From: JADJLQ01 sp040007895
GTDB taxonomy: Bacteria > Bacteroidota > Bacteroidia > Chitinophagales > Saprospiraceae
Length of the DNA stretch: 9,247 nucleotides
Direction of reading: 5' to 3'
Assembly (NCBI GenBank): GCA_040007895.1
Contig: JBDTUE010000168.1
Location: forward strand, 1 to 9,247
Every line of letters starts with the position of its first letter. The first letter of the stretch is position 1. Shown here one piece after another: positions 1 to 6,252 of this stretch. The position numbers and the translations under genes were made by a program. Below the pieces are notes generated by a model, which did not search any database, was not told the DNA's origin, and was given only the letters and a program-made list of their open reading frames with translations.

Positions 1-65
1 TCGAATGGCCGGACTCGACGCTGGTATATGATAAAAAGATGCATCAATGGGTGAAAGTTAAGTGA
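1..65 (+). CDS. 3' end of an unidentified upstream gene (partial)
   Basis: An open frame runs in from the left edge (first full codon at 3) and ends with TGA at 63-65. It encodes about 20 residues ending ...DKKMHQWVKVK. The composition, with Trp and Lys and no rare codons, is protein-like, whereas the other two forward frames give less plausible peptides. The hairpin that begins at 61 fits with a gene ending here. Too little is visible to name a family. Confidence 0.4.
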   Translation, partial: EWPDSTLVYDKKMHQWVKVK

Positions 66-113
66 AAGGGTGACTTTCCCGAAGGGATCCATTGGAGAAG
101 TCATCCCTTCACT
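61..113 (+). terminator. Long stem-loop after the upstream gene, possible terminator
   Basis: Positions 61-75 pair with 99-113 over 15 bases, with one A-C mismatch and one G-T pair. Inside the loop, TCCC (77-80) and GGGA (84-87) form a second small stem. The structure overlaps the stop codon at 63-65. No T-run follows, so it may be an RNA-stabilising or interspersed palindromic element and not a classic intrinsic terminator. A second hairpin, CAACCTGA/TCAGGTTG at 143-150/154-161, lies in the leader of the next gene. Confidence 0.35.
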
Positions 114-186
114 TGGCTGACTGGAAAGTATTAAATTTATCTCAACCTGAAAATCAGGTTGCCCACTCACTAATTCAAAACTAGCC

Positions 187-1965
187 ATGACTTTAAAATT
201 TAAAATTTTCCTCCTCGGACTATTTGTCCTCCATCTGAACACTTTTGCCCAGCCAATAAATATTAATCAACGACTCCAGGGTATAGATCCCGTCATAGAA
301 AAAATACTTAAAGACTGGAATGTACCCGGATGTGGTATTGGAATAGTGCAAAAAGATAAACTGGTTTTCGCTAAAGGTTATGGTTATAGGAATATCGAAA
401 AGAAATTACCTGTTACATCCAATACCCTATTTCAAATAGCATCCAATACCAAACTCTTTACAGCGACTTCTATAGGGTTTTTAGTGGAGGAAGGAAAACT
501 CGCATGGGACGTACCTATAAAAAACTTTATTCCTCAAATCCAGTTTTACAATGATGCGCTGAATGCAAATGTGACTATTCGGGATATGTTATCTCATCGC
601 ACCGGAATTTCTCGACATGATAATATCTGGTATAAGTCCGATTTCTCACGGCAAGAACTTTTTGACCGCATCAAATTCCTGGAGCCGAGCATTCCACTTC
701 GTCAGGGATACTTATATAACAACCTTATGTATGCGGCAGCCGGAGCCATCATTGAAATATTATCAAAACAAACCTGGGAGGATTATGTAAGAAATAAAAT
801 ATTCAATCCATTAGGAATGACTCATTCCATGTTCATTACGGAAGAAATGCTGAAACAAGTCGACTTTATGAGTCCTTATTTTGAAAAAAGAGATACCAAC
901 TTATTAGCTCCTTTTCCATATTACACTAAAATGCAGGGAGTTGGACCTTGCGGGTCCATTATCTCCAGTATAGATGATCTGTCTCATTGGCTTATAGCTC
1001 AGATGAATAGTGGAGTATATAATAATCAAGCCATCATTGCACCTTCTGTCATTAAAGAAACAATGACACCGGCAATTCCCACTTCATCGGTACCTGATAA
1101 ATATTTTGAATCTCTCAATGGATTGTATGGCATGGGGCGAGCTACATCAGCTTACAAAGGGCATTACCGTGTGCAGCATGGTGGCGCCATTGGTGGTATT
1201 TATTCTCAAATCTCCATGATGCCCTCCGATAGCATTGGAATTATAGTATTCACCAATGGAGCTCATGTAAGTTATTTACCCGGAATTATTGCCAATACAG
1301 TTTATGATAAATTACTGAACCTTGACGTAACTCCGTGGAGTGATCGTGCACTCAAAGATTATTTGAAAGATAAAATCACGGATAAAGAAGCACGTAAAAA
1401 ACCAGATGTGGACCGGGTAATGAATACCAAACCTTCACACCCATTAGCTGATTATACCGGTATCTATGAAGATCCCGCTTATGGAAAAATAGAGATTAAG
1501 AAGAGTGGCGATGGATTAAGTTTTGATTATAATCATACCGCTCTCCCGCTTAGTCATTATCATTACGACCGGTTCGTTTCTGCAGATGATGAAATTGATG
1601 GCAAATGGTCACTCAGCTTTACGACCGATGCCCAGGGCAGTATCAGCCAGGTAAGGATCAGTATGGATGAAAAAGAAGTCATCTTCAATAAAAAAGCAGA
1701 TGCTAAACTTTATGATCCTGGTTTTTTGAAAACACTTGTCGGGAAATACGAATTAAACGGCAATACGATTGATATTGTATTAAATAATGGAAGCCTGATG
1801 ATCCAGTCAGCACCACCACAACATCTTGATCCAAATAAAAACAATTCATTCCGTATCCGTGAATTTTCCGACCAGGTCATTGAATTTGTACCCGGATCTT
1901 CCTCTACCATTACAGGATTAAAAATAATCTATGATGGAAAGGAAGTTTTTTACAAAAGAAAATGA
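187..1965 (+). CDS. Secreted beta-lactamase-fold serine hydrolase with DUF3471 C-terminal domain
   Basis: Predicted exported serine hydrolase of the class C beta-lactamase / penicillin-binding-protein-like family (esterase, peptidase or amidase; substrate unknown). Residues 1-22 are a signal peptide (MTLKFK, hydrophobic core, ending FAQ). The catalytic domain covers about 30-380: SxxK is S86-N-T-K89 (nucleophile and general base), YxN is Y177-N-N179, and the KTG-equivalent is H331-G-G. Residues about 415-500 (HPLADYTGIYEDPAYGKIEI onward) match the DUF3471-type beta domain often found after such hydrolases. A further about 90 residues may form a second beta domain. The length, 592 aa, is usual for the multidomain form. 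ATG 187 is chosen because it directly precedes the signal peptide. No Shine-Dalgarno is seen, as is normal in Bacteroidota. The motifs are intact, so it is probably active. It stands alone, with no operon partner close downstream. The biological substrate cannot be read from the sequence. Confidence 0.93.
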   Translation: MTLKFKIFLLGLFVLHLNTFAQPININQRLQGIDPVIEKILKDWNVPGCGIGIVQKDKLVFAKGYGYRNIEKKLPVTSNTLFQIASNTKLFTATSIGFLVEEGKLAWDVPIKNFIPQIQFYNDALNANVTIRDMLSHRTGISRHDNIWYKSDFSRQELFDRIKFLEPSIPLRQGYLYNNLMYAAAGAIIEILSKQTWEDYVRNKIFNPLGMTHSMFITEEMLKQVDFMSPYFEKRDTNLLAPFPYYTKMQGVGPCGSIISSIDDLSHWLIAQMNSGVYNNQAIIAPSVIKETMTPAIPTSSVPDKYFESLNGLYGMGRATSAYKGHYRVQHGGAIGGIYSQISMMPSDSIGIIVFTNGAHVSYLPGIIANTVYDKLLNLDVTPWSDRALKDYLKDKITDKEARKKPDVDRVMNTKPSHPLADYTGIYEDPAYGKIEIKKSGDGLSFDYNHTALPLSHYHYDRFVSADDEIDGKWSLSFTTDAQGSISQVRISMDEKEVIFNKKADAKLYDPGFLKTLVGKYELNGNTIDIVLNNGSLMIQSAPPQHLDPNKNNSFRIREFSDQVIEFVPGSSSTITGLKIIYDGKEVFYKRK

Positions 1966-2324
1966 AAAGCTGATTGAAGTATTTTCTATGTCTGTTTAAT
2001 TATAAAGAAGATTTATTATCGCTAAGGATGAATTTAAATTTTTAGGTTCTTCACAGTTTAATGTGGGGAAAAATCACATTCAAGACTCTAAACCACAATT
2101 TAAGTTACCGGATATTCAGGATCTAGGAAAAGACTGTGACAAAATACTGGTCGAGCAGCAAAATGTATGCTTGAAAATCAAATCAATTGCCCGTGAAAAT
2201 GCAATGACATTGAACTTATCCCAAAGCGAGTTTATTTTGTCACGAGTTTTTTTGTTACTTTTTTTGCGGAAAAAAAAGTAAGGTAATATGATCGGTCGTG
2301 TTTTAATGAACTAACTTCGTGATC
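1966..2324. other. 359-bp intergenic region, no convincing gene
   Basis: An open stretch from 2006 to 2281 contains a 72-codon frame starting at GTG 2063. Its first 50 residues (...KLPDIQDLGKDCDKILVEQQ...) look somewhat protein-like. Its last 20 residues are read through a T-rich/A-rich hairpin, so as it stands it is probably not a gene. It could be a remnant of a decayed gene. Apart from the hairpin at 2255-2281, nothing else is recognisable. Confidence 0.4.
2255..2281. terminator. Symmetric TTAC(T)n ... (A)nGTAA hairpin, likely bidirectional terminator
   Basis: TTAC followed by seven T (2255-2265) is the reverse complement of seven A followed by GTAA at the right arm (2270-2281, which has eight A), with a GCGG loop. 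The stem is about 11 bp. An A-run/T-run hairpin of this kind can terminate transcription from both sides. It would isolate the serine hydrolase from the oxidoreductase operon downstream. Confidence 0.6.
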
Positions 2325-3428
2325 ATGAAAATCGAATTCACCAGGTTATATACATTTATTTTTGCTTTAATCATGGCCAGTAAAATGTTTGCTCAGTCGC
2401 CTCCGGTTCGGATGGGTATCGTCGGGATGACCCACGATCACGTCAACGGTATACTGACCAATTCTAAACATGAAGGAATGATCTTAGTAGGTTTTGCTGA
2501 ACCAAACAAAGAACTCGCTTTGCGTCTGTTGAAGAAAAATAATTTACCCGATAGTCTCTGGTATCCATCAGTTGAAGAGATGATTGCCAAAGCCAAACCA
2601 GAAGCGGTATGCGATTTTAGAAGTACGTTTGAACACCTCGAAACAGTAGAAAAATGTGCTCCTAAAAAGATCCACGTTATGGTTGAAAAACCACTTGCTG
2701 TCAATATGATTCATGCGAATAAAATGAAAGCACTGACAGATCGATATGGAATCCATCTGATCACCAATTATGAAACGACCTGGTATGGCAGTCATCACCA
2801 GGCATTCGATATGATCCACAACAAAGGTGTAATAGGTGATATTCGCAAAGTAGTCATCATGGATGGACACCGTGGCCCAAAGGAAATTGGCTGCAGTGAT
2901 CAGTTTCTTTCCTGGCTCACCGATCCAGTAAAAAATGGCGGCGGAGCCATCATGGACTTCGGATGTTATGGAGCGGATATTATGACTTGGCTGATGAAAG
3001 GAGCTAAACCTATTTCTGTAACTGCAACCACACAAACAAATAAACCGGATATATATCCTAAAGTGGATGATGAAGCAACGATCGTTGTTAAATATCCAAA
3101 AGCTCAGGGTATCTTTCAAGCTTCCTGGTGCTGGCCTTTCGACCGGAAAGACACGGAGATCTATGGACAAAAAGGTACTATCATGGCTGATAGATCGAAT
3201 AAAATGAGGGTCAGAACGGGAGAAAGAAATTCTAAAGAAGAGAGCGTGGATGTCAAACCATTAATAAATCCTAACAATGATGCATTTAGCTATTTCGCTT
3301 CGGTCGTTAGAGGACAAACGAATCCGGCTAATGCTCTTGGGTCTTTAGAGATCAATATGGTTGCTATGCAAATATTAGATGCTGCTGTGCAATCCAGCAA
3401 AACCAATAAAACTATTTTTTTAAAATAA
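2325..3428 (+). CDS. Exported Gfo/Idh/MocA family oxidoreductase
   Basis: NAD(P)-dependent oxidoreductase-like protein, probably acting on a sugar or cyclitol; the substrate is unknown. I start it at ATG 2325, not the GTG at 2319, because MKIEFTRLYTFIFALIMASKMFAQ is a clean signal peptide (1-24). The N-terminal Rossmann domain begins at about 29 with RMGIVGMTHDHV, an unusual dinucleotide loop (GIVGMTHDH in place of GxGxxG). The family's E-K-P motif is at E121-K-P123. The C-terminal alpha/beta domain contains GGGAIMDFGCYGAD (205-218), the usual GG..xDxGxHxxD motif. Here Tyr215 sits where the catalytic His normally is, as in several Bacteroidota subgroups. At 367 aa the length is normal. It is the first gene of a probable operon: DinB-like starts 15 nt after its stop. 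Export suggests a periplasmic role in carbohydrate handling. Family assignment is firm; substrate and activity are not. Confidence 0.9.
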   Translation: MKIEFTRLYTFIFALIMASKMFAQSPPVRMGIVGMTHDHVNGILTNSKHEGMILVGFAEPNKELALRLLKKNNLPDSLWYPSVEEMIAKAKPEAVCDFRSTFEHLETVEKCAPKKIHVMVEKPLAVNMIHANKMKALTDRYGIHLITNYETTWYGSHHQAFDMIHNKGVIGDIRKVVIMDGHRGPKEIGCSDQFLSWLTDPVKNGGGAIMDFGCYGADIMTWLMKGAKPISVTATTQTNKPDIYPKVDDEATIVVKYPKAQGIFQASWCWPFDRKDTEIYGQKGTIMADRSNKMRVRTGERNSKEESVDVKPLINPNNDAFSYFASVVRGQTNPANALGSLEINMVAMQILDAAVQSSKTNKTIFLK

Positions 3429-3443
3429 AAAACTATCAAAATA

Positions 3444-3944
3444 ATGACTGACACCAGTGCATTTATCATTAAACTGGCTATAGATAGCTGGAATCTTACC
3501 TTACAACGATTCAATTCATTAGTATTGGATTCATTGGATAACGAAACCCTATTTCTGGAGATTGCCCCGGCCCGGAATCGGGGTATTTATATACTCGGGC
3601 ATATGGTCGCTGTCCATGACCGTATGCTTACATTGCTCAATTTTACCGATCGCTTGTATCCTCATCTGGATGAATTATTCCTTGATAAACCCGATAATAA
3701 GGATGCCGACTTTCCCGATATATCAGAATTAAAATTGCAATGGAATGAAGTGAACAAAGTTTTGTCCACTCATTTCAATCAACTTTCCGTGGAAGAATGG
3801 TTGCAAAAACACAGTGCAGTATCAGCTGAAGATTTTGCTAAAGAACCTCACCGGAACAGATTAAATGTATTGCATAGTCGCACGAATCATCTGTCATACC
3901 ATTATGGTCAACTTAGACTTTTGAAGAAAATTGACAACGGATAA
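3444..3944 (+). CDS. DinB-like four-helix protein with putative metal site
   Basis: 166-residue cytoplasmic protein of the DinB/YfiT-like (DinB_2) four-helix-bundle superfamily. Members are usually metal-dependent, and some act as thiol-transferases (bacillithiol, mycothiol) or related enzymes; many have no known reaction. The metal-binding His triad is visible: H53 in ILGHMVAVHDRM and H149/H153 in NHLSYHYGQLRLL, the typical C-terminal H-x3-H-x-GQ pattern. There is no signal peptide. ATG 3444 is the only sensible start, 15 nt after the preceding stop. The next gene begins 21 nt downstream, so co-transcription with both neighbours is likely. The central part (about 65-95) is acidic and variable. 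The superfamily is a confident call; the reaction is not. Confidence 0.8.
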   Translation: MTDTSAFIIKLAIDSWNLTLQRFNSLVLDSLDNETLFLEIAPARNRGIYILGHMVAVHDRMLTLLNFTDRLYPHLDELFLDKPDNKDADFPDISELKLQWNEVNKVLSTHFNQLSVEEWLQKHSAVSAEDFAKEPHRNRLNVLHSRTNHLSYHYGQLRLLKKIDNG

Positions 3945-3965
3945 ATACAGTTTTTAATCTGATTC

Positions 3966-4463
3966 ATGAAAACGCTGGATGATCTGTTATTATTAGGAGA
4001 TCCACGATTATACCAGGTCTCTGAACCAATATTAAAATCTGAACTGAATCAAGTACAAGGATGGGTACAAGACCTGGATCAGGTAATGAAAGCTATACGG
4101 GCCAAATATCATTTTGGAAGAGCTGTCGCTTTACCCCAACTTGGTGTTATGAAAAGATTGATTTATATGAATGCTGTACCGGAAATAGATCAACCGGTCG
4201 TGTTTATCAATCCTGAATTAATCGACCTGAGCGATGAATTATTCGAAGTATGGGATGACTGTATGTGTTTCCCCAATTTATTGGTCAAGGTAAAAAGGCA
4301 TAAATCCATTACCATCCGATACCTTGATGAAAGCTGGCAACAAAAAGAATGGCAGATGGACGGAGATCTTTCAGAACTTCTCCAACATGAATATGATCAT
4401 CTTGAAGGGATTCTCTGTACCATGCGGGCGATAGATGATAGATCGTTTAAGTGGAGGTTATAA
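3966..4463 (+). CDS. Divergent peptide deformylase-like metalloprotein
   Basis: 165-residue protein of the polypeptide deformylase fold. The usual enzyme removes the N-formyl group from nascent proteins using a metal bound by one Cys and two His. All three motif regions are visible. Motif I is GRAVALPQ at 51-58 (usual GxGxAAPQ). Motif II is DDCMC at 97-101 with metal ligand C99 (usual EGCLS). Motif III is HEYDH at 141-145 with H141, E142 and H145. The ligands and general base are thus retained. The motif I glycine pattern and the Glu-Gly before Cys are replaced, and the Ser after it is Cys. This points to a paralogue with altered substrate preference and not the housekeeping enzyme. Last gene of the probable 2325-4463 operon. 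A short GACTT/AAGTC hairpin (4465-4478) follows the stop. No gene symbol is given because it is probably not the main def. Confidence 0.8.
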   Translation: MKTLDDLLLLGDPRLYQVSEPILKSELNQVQGWVQDLDQVMKAIRAKYHFGRAVALPQLGVMKRLIYMNAVPEIDQPVVFINPELIDLSDELFEVWDDCMCFPNLLVKVKRHKSITIRYLDESWQQKEWQMDGDLSELLQHEYDHLEGILCTMRAIDDRSFKWRL

Positions 4464-4545
4464 CGACTTTGTGAAGTCAGCATCGATCTCGATTAAGTTA
4501 TTAAGGTTAAGTTTAATAATCCCATACAAAAAAAACCGAGTACAA

Positions 4546-4667
4546 GGGTGAATGTCAGATTGCACATATTATTATAGCCCGACCGATCCCGATCTTGCCT
4601 GTCGGCAGACAGGTAGAAATCGGGACAGTCGCATAGACCAAACCTTAGTGCAATCTGACATACACCC
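4546..4667. repeat. Nested inverted repeat, MITE- or REP-like element
   Basis: The outer arms 4546-4565 and 4648-4667 are reverse complements in 19 of 20 positions. Within them TCCCGAT (4587-4593) pairs with ATCGGGA (4619-4625). At the centre CCTGTC (4598-4603) pairs with GACAGG (4608-4613) around a GGCA loop. Three concentric perfect or near-perfect stems in 122 bp cannot be chance. No coding capacity is visible. It may be a miniature transposable element, an interspersed palindrome inserted into another one, or a structured RNA. Confidence 0.8.
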
Positions 4668-4772
4668 GAAAGAAATCACGATCAACTGACCATATTGGAG
4701 ACTTCGTATATTTACATGTAGTCGGGTTATGCTACAGACTCCCCACAAGTCGCATAGACATTTGACATACAC
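4627..4772. repeat. Two-block direct repeat (AGTCGCATAGAC ... TGACATACAC)
   Basis: AGTCGCATAGAC occurs at 4627-4638 and 4748-4759. TGACATACAC follows both: at 4656-4665 in the first copy (17 intervening bases) and at 4763-4772 in the second (3 intervening bases). The first copy overlaps the right arm of the nested inverted repeat. The difference in spacing suggests that one copy gained or lost about 14 bases. Confidence 0.75.
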
Positions 4773-4792
4773 ATCGTTTTTTCGTAATTTCA
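4762..4792 (+). promoter_or_regulatory. Possible Bacteroidota-type promoter before the GNAT-like gene
   Basis: TTG at 4762-4764 (part of TTTG) is followed after 20 bases by TAATTTCA (4785-4792). This partly fits the -33 TTTG / -7 TAnnTTTG pattern of Bacteroidota. A start this close to GTG 4797 would give an almost leaderless transcript, which weakens the call. An alternative -7-like TATATTTA lies at 4707-4714, but without a good -33 box. Confidence 0.2.
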
Positions 4793-4796
4793 TTCA

Positions 4797-5306
4797 GTGA
4801 AAAAACGACAGAACCCAGGACTGGATTTTATTATCGACAAGTTGACAAATTCTATTGAAAACACCTCTACGGCAGAAGTTTTCGACACAGAAATTGTTCA
4901 GCTAACCGCTTTTGACATTACTCAGATCAAAGAAACCGATTGGCAATTCAAGTGGCACAAGGAGCTTAAGGACAAGACCAAAGAAGTTTATAAGCTGACA
5001 ACCGTCAATAATCCGACAATTATTCAAGGACTTTTAAGCATTGAGGACAAGAAAGACCACATCTTCATGCACCTGATAGAAAGCGCAAAATTTAATAAAG
5101 GAAAAAACAAAGTTTATTTAGGTATTCCGGGAAATCTTGTAGCATTTGCTTGCAAGGTTTCAGTTGGCAAAGGCTATGAGGGCTTTCTCGCTTTTGACGC
5201 AAAAACTGCACTTATAAAACATTACGAAAAATCACTTTATGCAACACACTTTCGTGGACTTAGAATGTTTATCGAAACAAGTGCAGCTTTAAAACTAATT
5301 TCATAA
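4797..5306 (+). CDS. GNAT-like acetyltransferase-fold protein, first gene of a two-gene module
   Basis: 169-residue soluble protein. The start is GTG 4797, because an in-frame stop (TAA 4785-4787) lies just upstream and the next Met is residue 91. Residues about 65-169 resemble a compact GNAT-like fold: IIQGLLSI (75-82) for the first strands, GIPGNLVAFACKVSVGKGYEGFLAF (109-133) where the acetyl-CoA-binding loop and helix would be, and KTALIKHYEKSLYA (136-149) like the C-terminal helix of GNATs. The canonical R/QxxGxG/A loop is not clearly present, so acetyltransferase activity is an inference. The N-terminal about 60 residues are charged and not recognised. The gene for a 56-residue basic protein starts 19 nt after the stop. 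Similar pairs are familiar to me from Bacteroidota genomes, sometimes labelled toxin-antitoxin components, but I cannot verify that here. Confidence 0.7.
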   Translation: MKKRQNPGLDFIIDKLTNSIENTSTAEVFDTEIVQLTAFDITQIKETDWQFKWHKELKDKTKEVYKLTTVNNPTIIQGLLSIEDKKDHIFMHLIESAKFNKGKNKVYLGIPGNLVAFACKVSVGKGYEGFLAFDAKTALIKHYEKSLYATHFRGLRMFIETSAALKLIS

Positions 5307-5325
5307 TACTTTAAAAGCTAAAAAT

Positions 5326-5496
5326 ATGGGACTGATTAAAGAACCGAAAAACGTTGATCTATCGACAAAGTCCAAACCTTGGACGGAACAAGAACTTTCT
5401 GACTTTAGAAAAATCATGCAGGAAATAAAGGCAAAAAATGCCAAGCGTAAAGAAGGTTCGTTACGAATTAAAATTAAAAAGACACAGCCTGCTTGA
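5326..5496 (+). CDS. Small basic protein (56 aa), partner of the GNAT-like gene
   Basis: ATG 5326 to TGA 5494-5496. The protein begins MGLIKEPKNVDLSTKSKPWT, continues with an amphipathic, partly acidic helix (EQELSDFRKIMQEIKAKNAK, 21-40), and ends in a Lys/Arg-rich tail (RKEGSLRIKIKK). The MGLI-EP-NVD opening followed by a W/LT-EE helix and a basic tail is a pattern I associate with a widespread family of small Bacteroidota proteins of unknown function, often found directly after a GNAT-like gene. The 19-nt gap indicates co-transcription with 4797-5306. The basic tail could bind nucleic acid or the partner protein. The role (antitoxin, adaptor or other) is unknown. It is easily missed because of its size. 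Confidence 0.75.
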   Translation: MGLIKEPKNVDLSTKSKPWTEQELSDFRKIMQEIKAKNAKRKEGSLRIKIKKTQPA

Positions 5497-5509
5497 CAAA
5501 GCACAGACG

Positions 5510-5638
5510 GCTCACAGTGGTTTTGTGCAATGCTGGCTCACGAACAAAACTTATCTTTTGTTTTTTAATTAAACTATGGAGAAAGTCTGGTCTGACGTTC
5601 ACTGAATTCCAGCCCTGTACAAAGCCTTATCCGTTAAC
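5510..5638. repeat. Candidate GCTMACA ... GTTARC interspersed element, copy 1
   Basis: GCTCACAGTGGTTTTGTGCA begins 13 nt after the stop of the small basic protein and resembles the starts of the elements at 7276 and 8192. GTTAACAACCACC (5633-5645) ends the stretch 24 nt before the next start. It aligns with GTTAGCAGTCATT at 7496-7508, with only transitions at the differing positions. GGCTCAC is repeated at 5509-5515 and 5535-5541. The ends are only weakly complementary, so the boundaries are tentative. Confidence 0.35.
5543..5566 (+). terminator. Possible intrinsic terminator after the two-gene module
   Basis: AACAAAA (5543-5549) pairs with TTTTGTT (5556-5562) around a CTTATC loop, followed by more T (5563-5566). 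The stem is only 7 bp and AT-rich, so it is weak, but it is well placed, 46 nt after the stop at 5496. Confidence 0.35.
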
Positions 5639-5661
5639 AACCACCTTTAATAGAAAGAAAC

Positions 5662-6252
5662 TTGCGATTTTTCTTCTTCATACTGACAGGTTTTCTTGCC
5701 TTTGGCACAGGTCATATTTCTACTAATAAACACTACTCCATTACCTCAACAAGATATATTGAAACAGTCGAAGGTGTAATTATTCAAAACAGTTTACCAA
5801 AAGGCGGACCATACACTGATCCGACCGGAAAAAGATTTGGATATGGAATATTCTGGACCCGTATAATTAATGAAACTGCTTATCCGTTAAATCTAACAAT
5901 TAATTTTCCTGGTGATTCATTCGCAATTTTCCCTCAGCCCGAATCCTACTTAAAATTATTTCTGCCTCCAGACATAATGACACTAGACAAAGAATCATTG
6001 TATGACTATGGTGCAACAGGTTTAAAATCTTTTCTAGATACCGGTTTAAATAGACCGACCATGTTGCAAAAAACTATTCATCCTAAAGAGGAGTATCTTT
6101 TCTATATCGGAATACTCTTTCACTTACCTGATAATGGTCCAGTACGAACAGGACTTGTCTTAAAAGAACAAGACCTTTTTTATAGAATCAGCATAGCCGG
6201 GCAGCTGGACTCTGCATTAATACCCTGCGGAAATATTATTTTTAATGAATGA
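5662..6252 (+). CDS. Exported protein of unknown function
   Basis: 196-residue protein with TTG start at 5662. There is no ATG or GTG between the upstream in-frame stop (TAA 5635-5637) and this codon, and TTG directly precedes a signal peptide (MRFFFFILTGFLAFGTGHIS). The mature part is rich in beta-strand-like sequence with conserved-looking segments: TDPTGKRFGYGIFWTRIINE (about 52-71), LNLTINFPGDSFAIFP, and LYDYGATGLKSFLDTGL. I recognise no named domain. It looks like a Bacteroidota-specific conserved exported protein. Its TGA (6250-6252) overlaps the ATG of the following oxidoreductase (ATGA), which implies translational coupling. The pairing of an exported protein with a cytoplasmic dehydrogenase is unusual. 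Coding status is well supported by length and composition; function is unknown. Confidence 0.75.
   Translation: MRFFFFILTGFLAFGTGHISTNKHYSITSTRYIETVEGVIIQNSLPKGGPYTDPTGKRFGYGIFWTRIINETAYPLNLTINFPGDSFAIFPQPESYLKLFLPPDIMTLDKESLYDYGATGLKSFLDTGLNRPTMLQKTIHPKEEYLFYIGILFHLPDNGPVRTGLVLKEQDLFYRISIAGQLDSALIPCGNIIFNE

Larger units (their letters stand above)
4464..4796. other. 333-bp repeat-rich intergenic region
   Basis: No gene is supported here. It holds the small hairpin at 4465-4478, a nested inverted repeat (4546-4667), a direct repeat in two blocks (4627-4665 and 4748-4772), a TGTAG/CTACA stem (4717-4721/4732-4736), and a promoter-like stretch before the GTG start at 4797. It marks the boundary between the compact operon and the accessory part of the window. 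Confidence 0.7.

Noticed and set aside
113..139. Promoter TTG / TAAATTTA before the serine hydrolase
   Set aside because: The spacer is only 16 bases, shorter than usual for Bacteroidota promoters, and the last base of the -7 box differs; too weak to list.
2319..2324. GTG 2319 as start of the oxidoreductase
   Set aside because: ATG 2325 gives a cleaner signal peptide beginning with MKIEF; the GTG adds only two residues.
2568..3170. 200-codon antisense open frame
   Set aside because: It lies opposite the well-supported Gfo/Idh/MocA gene, is rich in Ile, Phe, Cys and His as expected for a shadow frame, and matches no family.
4572..4793. 73-codon antisense open frame in the intergenic region
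   Set aside because: It is read across the nested inverted repeat and direct repeats; the composition (many Cys, Arg, Ser) is not protein-like.
5493..5726. 77-codon frame between the two-gene module and the exported protein
   Set aside because: It overlaps the stop of the 56-aa gene and the signal peptide of the next gene and crosses the repeat; a shadow frame.
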